From Oasisia sp. SBJ-2009 (Eukaryota; Annelida; Polychaeta; Sabellida; Siboglinidae), in the NCBI GenBank assembly GCA_964017155.1, contig OZ024861.1:29018733-29082732 (forward strand): a stretch of DNA of 64,000 bases, given 5' to 3'. The translations under genes were made by a program, and so were the position numbers. The notes below the pieces were generated by a model, which was not told where the DNA came from, did no database searches, and worked only from the letters and a program-made list of their open reading frames with translations. Of this stretch, positions 1-12,416 are shown one piece after another. Each line of letters begins with the position of its first letter. Position 1 is the stretch's first letter.

Positions 1-1244
<1,244 letters not shown>

Positions 1245-1407
1245 TTATATGCTACTAACATAGTAGGAGGAGGATGATACTCAAAACTGAACGCTCTGAA
1301 ACTTATTCTGTGGACAAAGGTGTTTGTGCATTAGGTGATAGTGGACAGCTGAAGGTCATGAGTTCAATTTCATAATGATTAAACAGCTCAGTGATATCCA
1401 AAGTTGT

Positions 1408-1735
1408 CTTAATGTGTTCCTTGCCCCCAAAAACCTGGGGATAGACATCAAGATCATCAAATTTGAGTCAATAGTTATGGACTTGCGGTCATTTGGAGGT
1501 GTTGGCGGCCATTTGTGACGCCATATTGGATTTTTGTGTTACATATATAGGCAAACATCATTTTTATGATCTTAATGTGTTCTTTGCCCCCAAAAACCTA
1601 GGGATAGACACCAAGATCATCAAATTTGCGTTGATAGTTACATAGTTATGATCATTAAGAGGTTTCGGCGGCCATTTTGGACGCCATCTTGAAAAAAACA
1701 CTTTTCCGGGGGTCCTACTTTGGTAAACTTTTGGT
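1408..1735. repeat. two-copy ~163 bp tandem repeat
   Basis: The segment starting CTTAATGTGTTC at 1408 is repeated at 1571. Shared landmarks in both copies are TTGCCCCCAAAAACCT, ATCATCAAATTTG and GGCGGCCATTT followed by GACGCCAT. The copies are diverged by substitutions and small indels. It is probably part of an old interspersed element; the family is not recognised. Confidence 0.75.
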
Positions 1736-1889
1736 ATGTTATAAAGTACACTAAACCCTACCAGAATCAGTTGAAAAACCTTTTGTAGCAATTTGTTGGG
1801 GGTTGAGGGGGTATTTTCCATATATTGACCTGTAGATATGCTGATGAGTCGTTTCGAATGGTTTACTTTATCCTGATATTGCTTGCATG

Positions 1890-4258
1890 ACAATCATGTG
1901 GTCAAGGTCACTGATCTTGTGTGCACTGAGTTAGTAACTCCCAATCCTTGCCTGGAGCATTGGAATGAAAAGACCGGACATTCCAGACTGTCTTGTCCAT
2001 CAGCGTCCTCCTGTTCCGTGGTTTCGTACAGTGAATTGGATATAATATGTCTAAGCAGGTGACATAGTATCACGTAGGATAACGATTGCACCATAAGCAT
2101 TTCTGACCATATTTCCCTGTCTTCCCACACATCGGACAAGGGAAATGTGCTTTATATGGGCGAGGGGTTTCAAGAGATTGTTTTCAGTTCTTATACGACA
2201 CAATATCCAGTCCTCAGGACTATCGAAAGTGGCTTATATTTATTCCCTGGCAGACATGTTCAATCCAACACCATCTCAACTTCTTCGGGAAGTATTCAGC
2301 CACGCTGCAATTAATGAGCGAGGTTTTTGCATATAATATATAAACCTTTGGGCGCCTTCGCTACTACACGCTTCATTCGTTATACCGCGCGGATTGATCA
2401 AAAGAAGAAGAATGTAAAACTCGTACGTAATACGTTTGTCTACCTGCGTAACACGTTAGCAACGTGATATTAACGTCTATGTATTGCATTGGTGTCGTCA
2501 CAAGAGTGTTGATTTTATTTTTAATCTTACAAATGTAAGTTTACTTAGTAATTGTATGGAGTTGGTTTATTTGTTGATTTCTGCCCAAACAATAAAATAT
2601 GTAACAAAAAAGTATTTTTTTCCTAGACAAATGTATGACACGTTATTGACGTCATAATATAGTTTTTGTGTGTTTACTTTTGCACTTATAGGCAAATCGA
2701 ACATGATTTGCGCGTGTGGCTGGATGGCACAGGGGTGTGCGTACTGGACTCGATCCTCGGGCGTCTTGACGGCAGCTTGGCGCGGCAGGCACGTAGCATG
2801 GCCCGGGTATCGAGATAGCATCCGGCCACCGTTGTTTTCTTTCATCGGTATTTAAATTTCTAAATTCTATCTCATATTAAACGGTATTTGTAAAATATTA
2901 CGTTCAAACGGAGCACGAATCCACGAACCACCGGAACGTTTTTCTTCAATTCTAATTTGCTTAGGTTTTTAGGTTTACGTTTTATTCTACATTGTTATAT
3001 AATATTATACTGCTCCCTAATTTTGTGTCACTCGGCTAAATTATTCAGTATATAATTGTGTAAAGTGGTGGGATTGAATGGAGGCATAACTGTTGCGTAG
3101 TAAGTGTAGCGAGGCTTAATACGTCTACAGGAGTTGGTGATGCTGTGAACAGTGCCACTATGCGATGACTGAGGCGGGTTGATAAGTAATCGCCACCAGA
3201 CATCGTACTAGGCCATAATATTGAAAGAATACAGTGTGTTCCGTTTCTGTAGAATCGTATCAGTGGAATAAACCCATTGGACACAAAGGTGTTAGAAACC
3301 AACGTACAGGCGGTGCATTGTAGGTATATTTGCGGGTCGTCAGGATGCAGGACGGTGGATCTACTAAAGTGAACAGTATTCAATGTAAACCGACGGTTTG
3401 TCGAACAAAAAGGGAACTGGCGACGAAACGTAGAGAAAAACGGACTGAAGCAAACATTAATCGGTGACAGGACAAACTGGAGATCCCAGGAATACCTGGA
3501 AACTTGGCAGAAAGAAGATGTGAGCTAAAACATAGATTAGACGGCCAACCAAACATGCCCCAGTCTTTTGCTATTTTCGAAGACATATGTACGGTTCTAT
3601 CCATTTTAAGTCCGGGTATAAACATCGTGATACAGCACGTATTTTCAAACATAATGAATTCCAATTACAAATATCATAGTATCTGACGACCCTTCATTGA
3701 ATAATAATAATAATTCTGCGGTTAACAAGAATATTAACCATATCTGGTTAAGATAAGTTTAAGATTGTAATCTAGAATCATGTTTTAATCATATTCACTC
3801 CATGTTTATACACTATATCAACGCCGAGACCTAAGACGGTATTATATAATTTTACAGTGATATAGTTTAGCCTTTAAAAAGGAATATCTTCTCAAATTTG
3901 CTTAGGACTAGGTAACATAATTACTATTAAAGGTAGTTTCCTTTCTAAGAGGGATATCCTATGCTGTCTTCCTCCGAGTGGGGGATAAAGCCACGAGATA
4001 TGAATTGCCAACATATCATATGGACGGGGCTATACGACAACTAACATAGTTACTCTTTCGTTTTGCGAAAGCTACTGTATTGTAACTTACAACGACACCT
4101 TCTGACTTATTCAACATTTATGCACAACGCGCAATCACATTGTGTTAAAGCAGTTCTCAAAATTATTTTTAAAAACATAATAAATTAGTCGTTCGACAAT
4201 GTGTTGGAATTTCCGTGGAATTGGCACGAAAACACACAAATTCTTTACTCGGCTACAA
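1890..4258. other. intergenic, no supported gene
   Basis: Apart from the SINE fragment at 2195-2335 I see nothing that supports a gene. Minus-strand frames at 3045-3383 and 3380-3664 are open but show no domain and no splice partner. Confidence 0.4.
2195..2335 (-). repeat. SINE family C, 5'-truncated copy
   Basis: The reverse complement matches the tail of the family best seen at 33718-34040. The matching order is a CTGGATGCTTC-like block, a GAGA..GTGTTTGATTGAAC-like block, a CTGTCAGGGAA block, then a GAGGAC..GATACTG block. The tRNA-like head is missing. Confidence 0.7.
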
Positions 4259-4263
4259 TTACG

Positions 4264-4287
4264 TACACACACGCACACGCACGCACG

Positions 4288-4343
<56 letters not shown>
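4264..4343. repeat. (CGCA)n/(CA)n microsatellite
   Basis: CGCA-type repeats pass into pure CA. The tract directly abuts the left side of the foldback element that begins about 4356. Confidence 0.95.
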
Positions 4344-4345
<2 letters not shown>

Positions 4346-4355
4346 AATTATTATA

Positions 4356-4822
4356 GTGAGGGCTCTTAATGTTACCAAAGGCCATACGTTTTCACATCTG
4401 GACAAAAGCATGACATTTTGCAGAAGTTACCTGTAGACTATACTATTTAAGAATTTTGATGGAAGCAACCTGAGATATTGATGCTTCTACCATTTTTGGC
4501 AATACTTAAAATCGCTGCCATCCAAAAAAAATTGTGTTTCCTTAACTCATGGAATGCTTCAAATAAAACAATAATCTCAGAAATGTAAACATTAAGCCCA
4601 AGCTAAATGTTTATGTGAAACGATTCCTGAGATATGGAAAAACAAGTTTATTTTTTATTTTGGATGGCAGCCATTTTGAATATTGCAATAAATGGTGGAA
4701 GAATCAAAATCTCAGGTTGCTTCCATCAAAATTCTTAAATAATATGGTATAAAGGTCACCTTTTCCAAATATCATGTTTTTGTCCAGATGTGAAAATGTA
4801 TTACATTAAGAGCCCTCATTAT
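4356..4822. mobile_element. foldback/MITE-like element, ~165 bp inverted arms
   Basis: The left arm (4356-4530) begins GAGGGCTCTTAATG. The right arm (about 4660-4822) ends CATTAAGAGCCCTC, its exact reverse complement. Both arms share TTTTCACATCTGGACAAAA, TTTAAGAATTTTGATGGAAG and GCTGCCATCCAAAA in inverted order, around a spacer of roughly 130 bp. TTATTAT-like sequence flanks both ends and may be the target-site duplication. No transposase is encoded. It lies 73 bp downstream of the stop codon of the minus-strand pore-forming gene and contains two AATAAA hexamers on that strand. Confidence 0.8.
4647..4659 (-). promoter_or_regulatory. candidate poly(A) signals of the aerolysin-like gene
   Basis: Two AATAAA hexamers on the minus strand (plus-strand TTTATT at 4647-4652 and 4654-4659) lie about 240 nt downstream of the stop codon at 4895-4897, inside the foldback element. 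I saw no closer canonical hexamer. Use of these sites is inferred. Confidence 0.4.
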
Positions 4823-4894
4823 TATTGGAATATGTACTGGACACGACATTGCTGCGCCGTCTGCCTCAGCCAGTCTGTGCATGTAGACCACCAA

Positions 4895-5386
4895 TCACCG
4901 CTTCGCCTCGTTTTCGTCGACCGGCGTCTGTGATAGAACCACCTGCTGTTCGACGGCATACTGGAAGCTACACGACCCTCTCGTCTCGTAGCAAATCCAC
5001 CTGCCTGACACGTAGCAGGCGTGTGACCCTTTACGCTTGATCTCAGTGTTGACGATGTCGAAAATGTTTCCGTCCACCGACGACACGAACGAGTTGTTGT
5101 CCTTCGTGTTCGTGATCGTCACGTGCACCTTTCCGGCGAACTTCGTAACGACCTTGAACTTGGCGCCATATTGTTTCTCCGTCACCACTAGCGCCGCCTG
5201 TGTGTTGTGCATCGGCGGCACCTTGATTTGGCTGTCGACCGCCCACGTGATCTCCTCTTCGAAGCTCTCCCCGTTGAGATTCCTGAGCTCGATTTCCCGC
5301 TTGAACCCTGCGTTGGCCTCCAGGATTCCTCCGGGCGTCGCGAGCTTCGTGCTGAGTTCCGTGCCAATGGAGAGACCCTTTTCAAC
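4895..5386 (-). CDS. aerolysin-like gene, terminal coding exon 3
   Basis: This exon encodes 163 residues plus TGA. The acceptor is TTCAG before 5386 and the frame stays open throughout. It carries most of the predicted beta-rich pore-forming module: a glycine-rich stretch near the start, the Trp-Val-Asp-Ser/Val-Pro-Pro region near residue 55 of the exon, and a Thr/Asn/Ser-rich strand pair near residues 80-105. Four cysteines follow in the last 60 residues. GC content and CpG density are much higher than in the surrounding intron, as expected for coding DNA here. Confidence 0.75.
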   Translation of the reverse strand, partial: VEKGLSIGTELSTKLATPGGILEANAGFKREIELRNLNGESFEEEITWAVDSQIKVPPMHNTQAALVVTEKQYGAKFKVVTKFAGKVHVTITNTKDNNSFVSSVDGNIFDIVNTEIKRKGSHACYVSGRWICYETRGSCSFQYAVEQQVVLSQTPVDENEAKR

Positions 5387-8300
5387 CTGAAGATTAAAAA
5401 CATGTCAAATGTTAATATCAATACTTATAGAAACATGTATTTTTCACCAAAACATATAAAATTGCTAGGGCCTAGTGAGTATACCAGAAAATCAATAACT
5501 TATTCCTGTAAACGATTAGAGTATGAAATGAACTTACCATTGGTATATCAGACTCATTTAAGTGCTAATTCTATTTATTTTGTGTGTGGCTTTTCATGTT
5601 CGCGATATTGTAAGTTGGCTTGAAAGAAAGTCACGTGACGAGACAAAACATTTTGCTGCGATACGATTGTTGGAGGACATGAAGGAAAATCGCCGAAAAG
5701 CCTTTATTCGTTTACAGAGCGATATGTTTCGCATTTGGAATTGATTAGAATAATGAAAAATGGACCGAATATTCGAAATTTCGGATACGAATCGAATTTC
5801 GTCTTAACCGCAACATAGTTACTAGAAAACAGCATTCCTGTCCTACATTATGTCTCATTCCAGATGTAATGACCACTTGTTTTCTTTTTTCCAAGTACCA
5901 TTTGACTTTCGAACTCCCTCCGTCAATATGTTGTACACCAGAGCAGCCCGGACGCATTTAAGAGCATCATCGAGACATGTTTCACTATTTCACAGTTTAG
6001 ACGTCAGCTTGTTCTTCTGTATGTGTTTACTGTTTACAAAGACTAACTGTGTACTTATATATTGCACGCATAAAGCAAAACAAACCAAACGAGCAAAACG
6101 AGCAAAACTAACAAAACACAACACACAAAACACAACACAACACAACACACAACACAACACACAACACACAACACACAACACATAAAACAAAACAAATCAA
6201 ACAAAACAAACACAACATAACACACAAAACAAAACAAACAAAACAAATACAACAAAACAAAACAAACAAAGCACATTTTATTTTCTTCTTGTTCTTCCAT
6301 TAAATGACCTTGGTCAACTTGCTGACCATTATTGTCATTGCTTTTTAGAGTTGTCCTTCTCTAGAATTAGTGTGTCCGCTACAAGTTATAGATTTACCCC
6401 TTGTGTGGGATCTTTTACTTCCCCTGGCACAGACACCAGATAGAAGGGACCACCGGCTTTTAGTGTCTCTTCCGAAAGATAAAGGCATATGTGAGATGAA
6501 CGAAATTGCCTAAATTTAGAAACGATGGCAGGTCGGATTGAACCATCGTCCCCTTGATTGACAGGCCGGCTCTCTACCACGCGACCACCGCTCCCCGCTG
6601 TTTCCTGTTCCCATGCCATGCCCTACCCCGTGTATCTACAGCACATGGTGGTGAGGCGAGTCCAGGAAGAAGACATCATCGCACAGACGTGAACGAAGTC
6701 CCCATTGACTCAGGTTCTCAGGTTCTCAGGTTATTAACTCCAAACAGCCCAACCTTGGGCTAACGCAGGAGTCACCGAGGATGGTCACTGCCAGGGTGCT
6801 TGTCGTCGTCGGTGGTTCTTTTACGTCCCAAATTGAGACGGGACCGACATTAACGTGATTCTCCGATTCACGAGGGATACACAGTCCCCAATGTTGAGAG
6901 GCAGATTTTTATATCACAACTGCCGGTACCGGGGATCGAACCCGTGACTCCGGCGTGGCAGGCGGATGTGGTAACCACTACCCCACCCGCGTTCTCTAAA
7001 GAGACTGAACGCATGTTAATATAACTGCAGTGTTTAAGAATGAGGACATGTCAGTAGCTGCAAACTATAGGCCAGTATCCCTCACATCAGTATGTTGCAA
7101 AGTATTTTTTTAACATACCATCTACAGCAACATATTGGACTGCCTTGATCCTACTAACTCCATTGTAGACTACCAGCATGGACTCAATAAAAGGCACTCC
7201 CGTGAGACACAGTTAATCGGTGCTGTGGAAGACACTGCAAAGTATATAGATCAGGGCCATCAAACTGATTTTCGAATGCTCTACGTTTCTAAGGCTTTTG
7301 ACACGTTGCCCCGTGCACGCCTTATGAGAAAACATTAATATTACGTGGTCAATGGTGGAATCACCAACTGGATTTCAAATTGGGTTACGGATAGAAAACA
7401 GAAACTGCTGGGCCCACTTCTTTTCTGTTATATGTCAATAACATAGGAGAAGGCGTCACCACTAACATCAGGCTTTGGTATCCTGTACAGGTGTGTCATC
7501 TACAGTAATGACGCAGCAGCCTTTCAATCTGCCCAGAACAGGCCCGTGGACCTGTTCGCATATGGCAGATGCGTTTTAATATTTAAAATGTTCGGGGAAT
7601 GCATTATCTCTAATAAGAGAAATGCCTATCAGTCTCAGTATACAATCACTGGAGACAGCCTGTAACTTGTAGGTCACCACCAGCACGATGGAGTTCTGTG
7701 ATGATCTCAGATGGAACATAAACATATCCCATCTATCCAAATCAAATCATGTATTAGGTTTTATCATATGAAATATGTACAAATGCTCAGAGAAAACCAA
7801 ACAATTTGCTTACTTTACACTAGATCGTCCTAAGCTTGAATACGCGAACGCTGCTTTGGACCCACACACCAAGAACAATATTAACAAGTTTGAGAAAATA
7901 CAACGACTAGCTGCAAGATTTGTATTGTAAATGGGTGATTACAGTCGTGAAAGCAGCGTAACATTGATTATAACACTTCTCCAGTAGGAGTCCTTAGAAC
8001 ACCGCAGGTAAGTCAGCTGCCTGGCATTATTTTATTAATCCATCCACGGAGAAACAGCCCTTTATTTGCTGAATCACGTAGTTCATTCAGCTGACAACCA
8101 TCGTGAACGATTTATTCAAGTGTCAGCTAGAACCCAAGTTTACTCAGATTTCGCATATTCAAAGCATAATGCGAGTTGTGTAGTTTCATGTCATTTAAAC
8201 AATTTGTCTAATTTAACAATATCCCAATGGAATACCAATTCTACCTGGTATTTGGATTATTGCCGTAAGATAACCTGTAGTTCTCCATGTTTAATATGTG

Positions 8301-10059
8301 AGCTATAACTACCACTTGACGTTAAGCATAATCACAATTGCCATGTAGACTGTCTGAACTTTGGAGACAATGTAGTCCAGTTATGACATTCCGTGTGATA
8401 GTAATCATGTCTTCACTAACCTGTACAACATTGCTGGTTTATTCGGCTGATAAACGTTATGTCATGTCCTCTAATTGTTATTTTTTTAATAAATAAAATG
8501 ACCTAATAATGTTTTTAATATGTAAATCTACTTTTCGCTTAAAATGAAATATATGTGACATTTCCACACATTTCAGTTTTTCAAGTGTTAAAACTAAATA
8601 TTTGGAGCTTAGGTTTGGAAATTACAAATGTTCTAATATTAATCTTAGTCTAGACCAGACTCCGAGAGATGGCGCCATCATCAGTTATAAACTGACACAT
8701 CAACGTGACTCCAATTGAGAGTTTCGATTTGTCAGGTTCCGTGATGTGGCGCCACCATTTGTTGTCCATAGCTAATTTTCGAACTTGTGAATCTACCATT
8801 ATGTAGGTTTTTGGAACATCGGATTATGTCTGCTGAGCATTCAATACAAGTTGTTTATAGGAATGTGACATGGGAATTAAACTGCGCACGACCCTTTCAT
8901 AAGCAATCCTGTTGTACTGATTACCAATCATGCCTTATATCGACAATTCCAGTTTACATTATATCATGTTGCCTTCTTTTGTCAGGTTAACTGGCTTGAA
9001 TCTAAGTGACATACACAACGTACCAACATACAGTTAATCCGATTGTGTTCAAATTATTCAACTTACTGTATTGTAAGGCTAAACGAATAATGTGTTTCCA
9101 CTGACAATAGTTTACAATGATGCACTATCATAAAAAACACGAATGTCCAGTATGATAAAATATATATATTAATTATTCAATGACATGACATAATGTGCAA
9201 AAAATTAATATCCTTCAAAATACGCATTACTCTCTGCACACGATAAGAGATCAATTATACAATTCGTACTGTGTGTGGCCGAATCTAGGTCAAATCTCTG
9301 AGGAATATGACGCTGATAAGGCATTCTAAAAATTAACAGTTGGTAGTTCATCAACTAATGCTATAATTGTTTGTATCCGCGTCTGGTTATCAAAGTTAGA
9401 TACCTGTATGTCACATGTAGACCGTGTCGTTCGCGAGGTCTTGAGAGAGTATTCCTGGTCTTGGGTCGTGCAGTTGGTGAACGTCGTCCTACAGTAGAAC
9501 GAATTCACTGCAGCACGGTTGTTTAATAAACGACATCGCGCGTGTGTGTGTGTGCGTGTGCGTGTGCGTGTGCGTGTGCGTGTGCGTGTGCGTGTGCGTG
9601 TGCGTGTGCGTGTGCGGGTGCGTGTGCGTGTGCGTGTGCGTGTGCGTGTGCGTGTGCGTGTGCGAGTGCGTGTGTGTGTGATCCAAGATCAATTCAACCA
9701 ATTTGGGTCATACTGTATATATATAACCATTTCAATTTGGATAAACTAGAACCAAATCAATCAACTGGGTCAAGTATTATCTTATCGACTGTTGCATGAC
9801 CAGCACTCTGTCGCCGGTGACGGCAGGTTGACCTACTTGAAGAGTAAACACGAACGGTCAGTCCCAACTCCATCCTGGACATCGTATTCCGGTTGCCCGT
9901 GCTTGAAGTGAACACGTGACCAGTCTATCGTCAGACCAATGGCGTCCTTCGCGATCTTGCTCTGTTCCTTGTTCCGGGTCACCTTGAACACCTCCAGCGC
10001 CCACTCCCTCACCACCGCCTCCACGTCAAAGATCTCCGCAGCCATGTCCCGCTGTGTGT
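4895..10059 (-). CDS. aerolysin-like (ETX/MTX2-type) pore-forming protein gene
   Basis: This gene has three coding exons on the minus strand: 10045-9837 (ATG at 10045), 9488-9404 and 5386-4895. Phases agree at both junctions (209 nt ending in phase 2, then 85 nt, then 492 nt with the stop), giving 261 aa. All splice sites are GT-AG. An acceptor 14 nt upstream of the ATG implies a non-coding exon further upstream, which I did not find. Exon 2 is rich in Thr/Asn/Arg, and exon 3 has the alternating polar/hydrophobic beta pattern with a Trp-x-Val-Asp-Ser box and Val-Pro-Pro motif that I associate with animal aerolysin/ETX-MTX2 proteins. Known members oligomerise into membrane beta-barrels; roles in molluscs include defence, but activity here is not shown. 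No signal peptide is evident at the N-terminus. The family call rests on pattern recognition, without alignment. Confidence 0.65.
6080..6275. repeat. A/C-only low-complexity tract
   Basis: Variable AAAAC, ACAAC and ACACAAC units on the plus strand make a one-strand-purine/pyrimidine-biased tract. It lies in intron 2 of the aerolysin-like gene. Frames reading through it are spurious. Confidence 0.9.
6385..6605 (-). repeat. SINE family A (tRNA-derived head)
   Basis: On the minus strand it starts with a tRNA-like head carrying A-box-like GTGGTCGCGTGGTAGAG and B-box-like GGTTCAATCC. It then runs into a body containing CGGAAGAGACACTAAAAGCC and AAGTAAAAGATC. The same body recurs at 52845-52990. 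The body may correspond to one of the conserved SINE central domains known in molluscs; this is an inference. Confidence 0.8.
6785..6998 (-). repeat. SINE family B (tRNA-derived head)
   Basis: On the minus strand it begins with a tRNA-like head (GGGTAGTGGTTA, then GGGTTCGATCCC) followed by a body with CTCAACATTGGGGACTGT, TGAATCGGAGAATCA and CTCAATTTGGGACGTAA. The same order is present at 21355-21600 in a more diverged copy. This explains the tRNA-like B box, so it is not a tRNA gene. Confidence 0.85.
7020..7990 (+). pseudogene. non-LTR retrotransposon reverse-transcriptase relict
   Basis: Broken plus-strand frames carry RT landmarks: NYRPVSLTS near 7060, DYQHGLNKRHS near 7170, a SKAFDTLPRARLM box near 7285-7325, NGGITNWISNW near 7350-7385, and a degraded GPLLF. 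The YADD region near 7450-7510 is destroyed. Multiple stops and frameshifts show it is dead. The layout resembles CR1/Jockey-type LINEs; no finer class is claimed. Confidence 0.85.
8000..9400. other. intron 2 of aerolysin-like gene, no further feature
   Basis: AT-rich intronic DNA. Two short palindromic patches around GGCGCC (near 8672 and 8752) are the only structure I noticed. Confidence 0.4.
9404..9488 (-). CDS. aerolysin-like gene, coding exon 2
   Basis: An 85-nt exon with acceptor TACTGTAG and donor GTATCT. It begins with one base that completes the split codon of exon 1 and ends in phase 0, exactly as exon 3 requires. It is Thr/Gln/Arg-rich and contains the polar segment typical of the family's N-terminal boundary. 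Confidence 0.65.
9541..9681. repeat. hexanucleotide (GTGTGC)n microsatellite
   Basis: About 22 units of a GTGCGT/GTGTGC hexamer with two single-base interruptions, within intron 1 of the aerolysin-like gene. Because the period is six, all frames on both strands stay open, producing false ORFs such as an Arg-Val repeat. Confidence 0.95.
9837..10059 (-). CDS. aerolysin-like gene, first coding exon
   Basis: The ATG is at 10045, with 14 nt of 5' UTR after a TTGCAG acceptor. It encodes 69 residues plus two bases; the donor is GTAGGT at 9836. Unspliced, the frame reads straight into TAG inside the donor, supporting the exon boundary. The segment is Asp/Glu/Lys-rich with Trp residues and a Gly-x-Pro-x-Tyr-x-Val motif near its end. 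Confidence 0.65.
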
Positions 10060-10069
10060 CTGCAAGACG

Positions 10070-10660
10070 GACCAGACACGATGATACTTAAGGTCAGGTA
10101 TAACCGCCCAAAATTGGATTTTATTCAAACAAATTGGATTTTTTTATTTGACCATAATGATATTTAGTTATCCTTCTATTCACACTGTTAAATTCAAAAC
10201 GAAATGAAACCTAGAAATACTAATAAAAGTGCATTTAATCAATCACCTAATTCAAATTTTTTCCTAATTAAATATGCACAATTTTTAAATTAGTATATTT
10301 CACGATCTATTTAACGCGAGGGTGCCAGCTTCTAGGTTTTATTTAGTTATATAACATTACGTTCTTATGACTATAACATGCATGTTGAAGGTTTAGTGCC
10401 TGCCACTTTGTATTCATTTTAGTTATTTAATTAAGCCCTGAACAATGCTCGCAAACTCAAAGATTCCGAATGCAACACGTTCAAATGGTAAACAAAATAT
10501 CCAGTTTCAAAACAAAATTGACTGACAAAAAAGTCGAACGCAGTTAACCGCAATACCTTTTCAATGTTTGACTTTTCCACGTTCTAGACACCAGACTTCC
10601 TGTTACAAATCAATGCTCTGCCAATTCTGGGTAGAGAAGCTGGCACCCTCCCCTTAAGGT
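10070..10660. other. upstream region of aerolysin-like gene, nothing recognised
   Basis: AT-rich DNA that must contain the upstream non-coding exon or promoter of the minus-strand gene, if these lie within the window. I could not identify either. Confidence 0.35.
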
Positions 10661-10667
10661 GTTTTTA

Positions 10668-10752
10668 TAAAAGCAAAACTGTGTTTAGAGCGTGGCTGTG
10701 TTTAAAGCGAAGCTGTACCTAAAGCGAGGCTGTGTTTAAAACGAGGCTGTCC
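10668..10752. repeat. 17-bp minisatellite, ~5 units
   Basis: Units follow the pattern AGCGAGGCTGTGTTTAA with substitutions in each copy. The flanks are unique. Confidence 0.75.
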
Positions 10753-10964
10753 AGTTATCCGGAATCGGACATGGGATGTAATTATTAGCAGGAAATTAGT
10801 TGAATCGGTTGTCTTGAAAGTTGGAACCATGGGAATGCGTTGAACATCAAAGGGCCTTGCATCTGCGTCCACAATATTTCCAACTTAGTCATTTATTTCG
10901 AATATTTTCTTTTATTAAGAATATTACAGTGGCGCCGTGAATATAGGTTCGTACTCTCGACAAA

Positions 10965-11245
10965 ACGAACCCATGTTCGATTCCTGTGCTTCCGTGTCAA
11001 ACGTTGGACAAATGTTTTCACTCTACGTTACTCCACTTCACTCAACTGTATGAATGAGCACCTGGCTATAGAGAGTGGAAGATAGTTTTGTGCGAATAGT
11101 CTTTATGCATTAAATGCAGCGCGGCTGGATTCTTCCCAAAGAAGCTGAGAGGGTGTTTGGTTGAATATATCTGCCAGGGAGTAGTGAAAAGGGCTTTCAG
11201 TAATCCTGAAGAATGAATACTGTGCTATACAAGAACTTAACCTTT
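10965..11245 (+). repeat. SINE family C
   Basis: It starts at a B-box-like GTTCGATTCC and runs through TTTTCACTCTACGTTACTCC, CTGGATTCTTCCC, a GAGAGGGTGTTTGGTTGAA block and GAATACTGTGCTATACAAGA. The order is the same as in the copy at 33718-34040. Confidence 0.8.
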
Positions 11246-11625
11246 GCTGTTTTTACAAATAGAAACACACACAGCCTTAGCTTAAGTGAACACCCAAACC
11301 CCAGAGCGAGTTTAACGTAGATTAACCAGGCGCCATGAACCGTCTTCCGTCTTCCCGGCAATGTCACACAGCCCGGGCAAGAGTCGTTTACGCGAGACTA
11401 GGAGCAGCTTCGTTAGACAGAGCCAAAAGGCAATGCGTTTATGGACCATCGATTTCTCATAGCTCCTTGGGGAAACACATTATACAAGTGCAGTGTGCAC
11501 ACGCGTGTGCGTCTGCGTGCATTTACTGGTGAGGATGCACACAAGACACTTAGCCACGCAAACAGAATAACAATAAATGCACCAGTGTAAACGTTTTAAC
11601 CGTGTTAGAAGGTCCCGAGGCGCTG

Positions 11626-12173
11626 CAAATCCCACGATAAATGGCGTGGCTCCGCGCGATTGGAGCTCATTGGGGTCTAAGCGAGACAATTGGGGAGTCA
11701 ATGGGGATTGGTCACAAGAATAATACACAATAAAATAGTTTACGGGATTTGCATTTTACATTGCTGTACATTGTGGTTTCGATAAGCACTTATATCTGAC
11801 AAGTTGTCTAAATTCGCATAATCATAACAAATGTGTACGTTTGCCCCAAACAGATTGTACTGCGCGAAAAATGGCACTTTTCATTATTAGTCAAGATCGC
11901 CAAACGCAAGTACTTGCCGCTATTGCCATGGCAACCACCATTATAATCGATTAAAATTCATGATTTCCGTGATCATTGTCACCGGCAAAGTGTTCCACTG
12001 CTTCTGCTTTTAATAATCCTTCGGACAGTATAACTGAAATAGTTAGACTGGAACCGTTCGATTATTACAACCAAAACAAAACGAAGTCCTATACGTTAAC
12101 ATGGAGAATATGGACCTCCTGCCCCCAACTGCCCCCAGCCTCGTTTTCGCGCGCGAGACTTACACGCCCTATT
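11626..12173 (+). repeat. dispersed repeat R1, copy 1
   Basis: About 550 bp shared almost base for base with 18222-18741 and, more distantly, with 47341-48618. It runs from GGAGCTCATTGGGGTCTAAG through GCCATGGCAACCACCATTAT to GCGCGAGACTTACACGCCCT, where the copies part company. It has no terminal inverted repeat that I can see and no long ORF. The class is unknown. Confidence 0.85.
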
Positions 12174-12360
12174 AAGGAGTACCTGAATGTGACTACGTGA
12201 TTAAACGCCTGCCCTATGCCGCTGCAAATATTACATTCCCAAGCGGTCTTCAACAATAAAGTCCTTTCGTTTCTATACAACTCCCGATTCTGTATTTTCA
12301 AGACACACTAAGTATATTTACACACGCTATGTCATAGGCCGATTGTTCAAGAACATAATG

Positions 12361-12363
<3 letters not shown>

Positions 12364-12415
<52 letters not shown>
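12364..12415. repeat. (TA)n microsatellite, left of PLE fragment
   Basis: A pure TA tract of about 52 bp. The Penelope-like coding sequence begins within a few bases of its right end. Confidence 0.97.

Positions 12416-12416
<1 letters not shown>

Noticed and set aside
6900..6998. Possible tRNA gene (GGGTTCGATCCC B box)
   Set aside because: The tRNA-like part cannot form a full cloverleaf with matching acceptor stem and is joined to a SINE body that recurs at 21355-21600. Similar heads at 6540-6605 and 33725-33780 are also SINEs.
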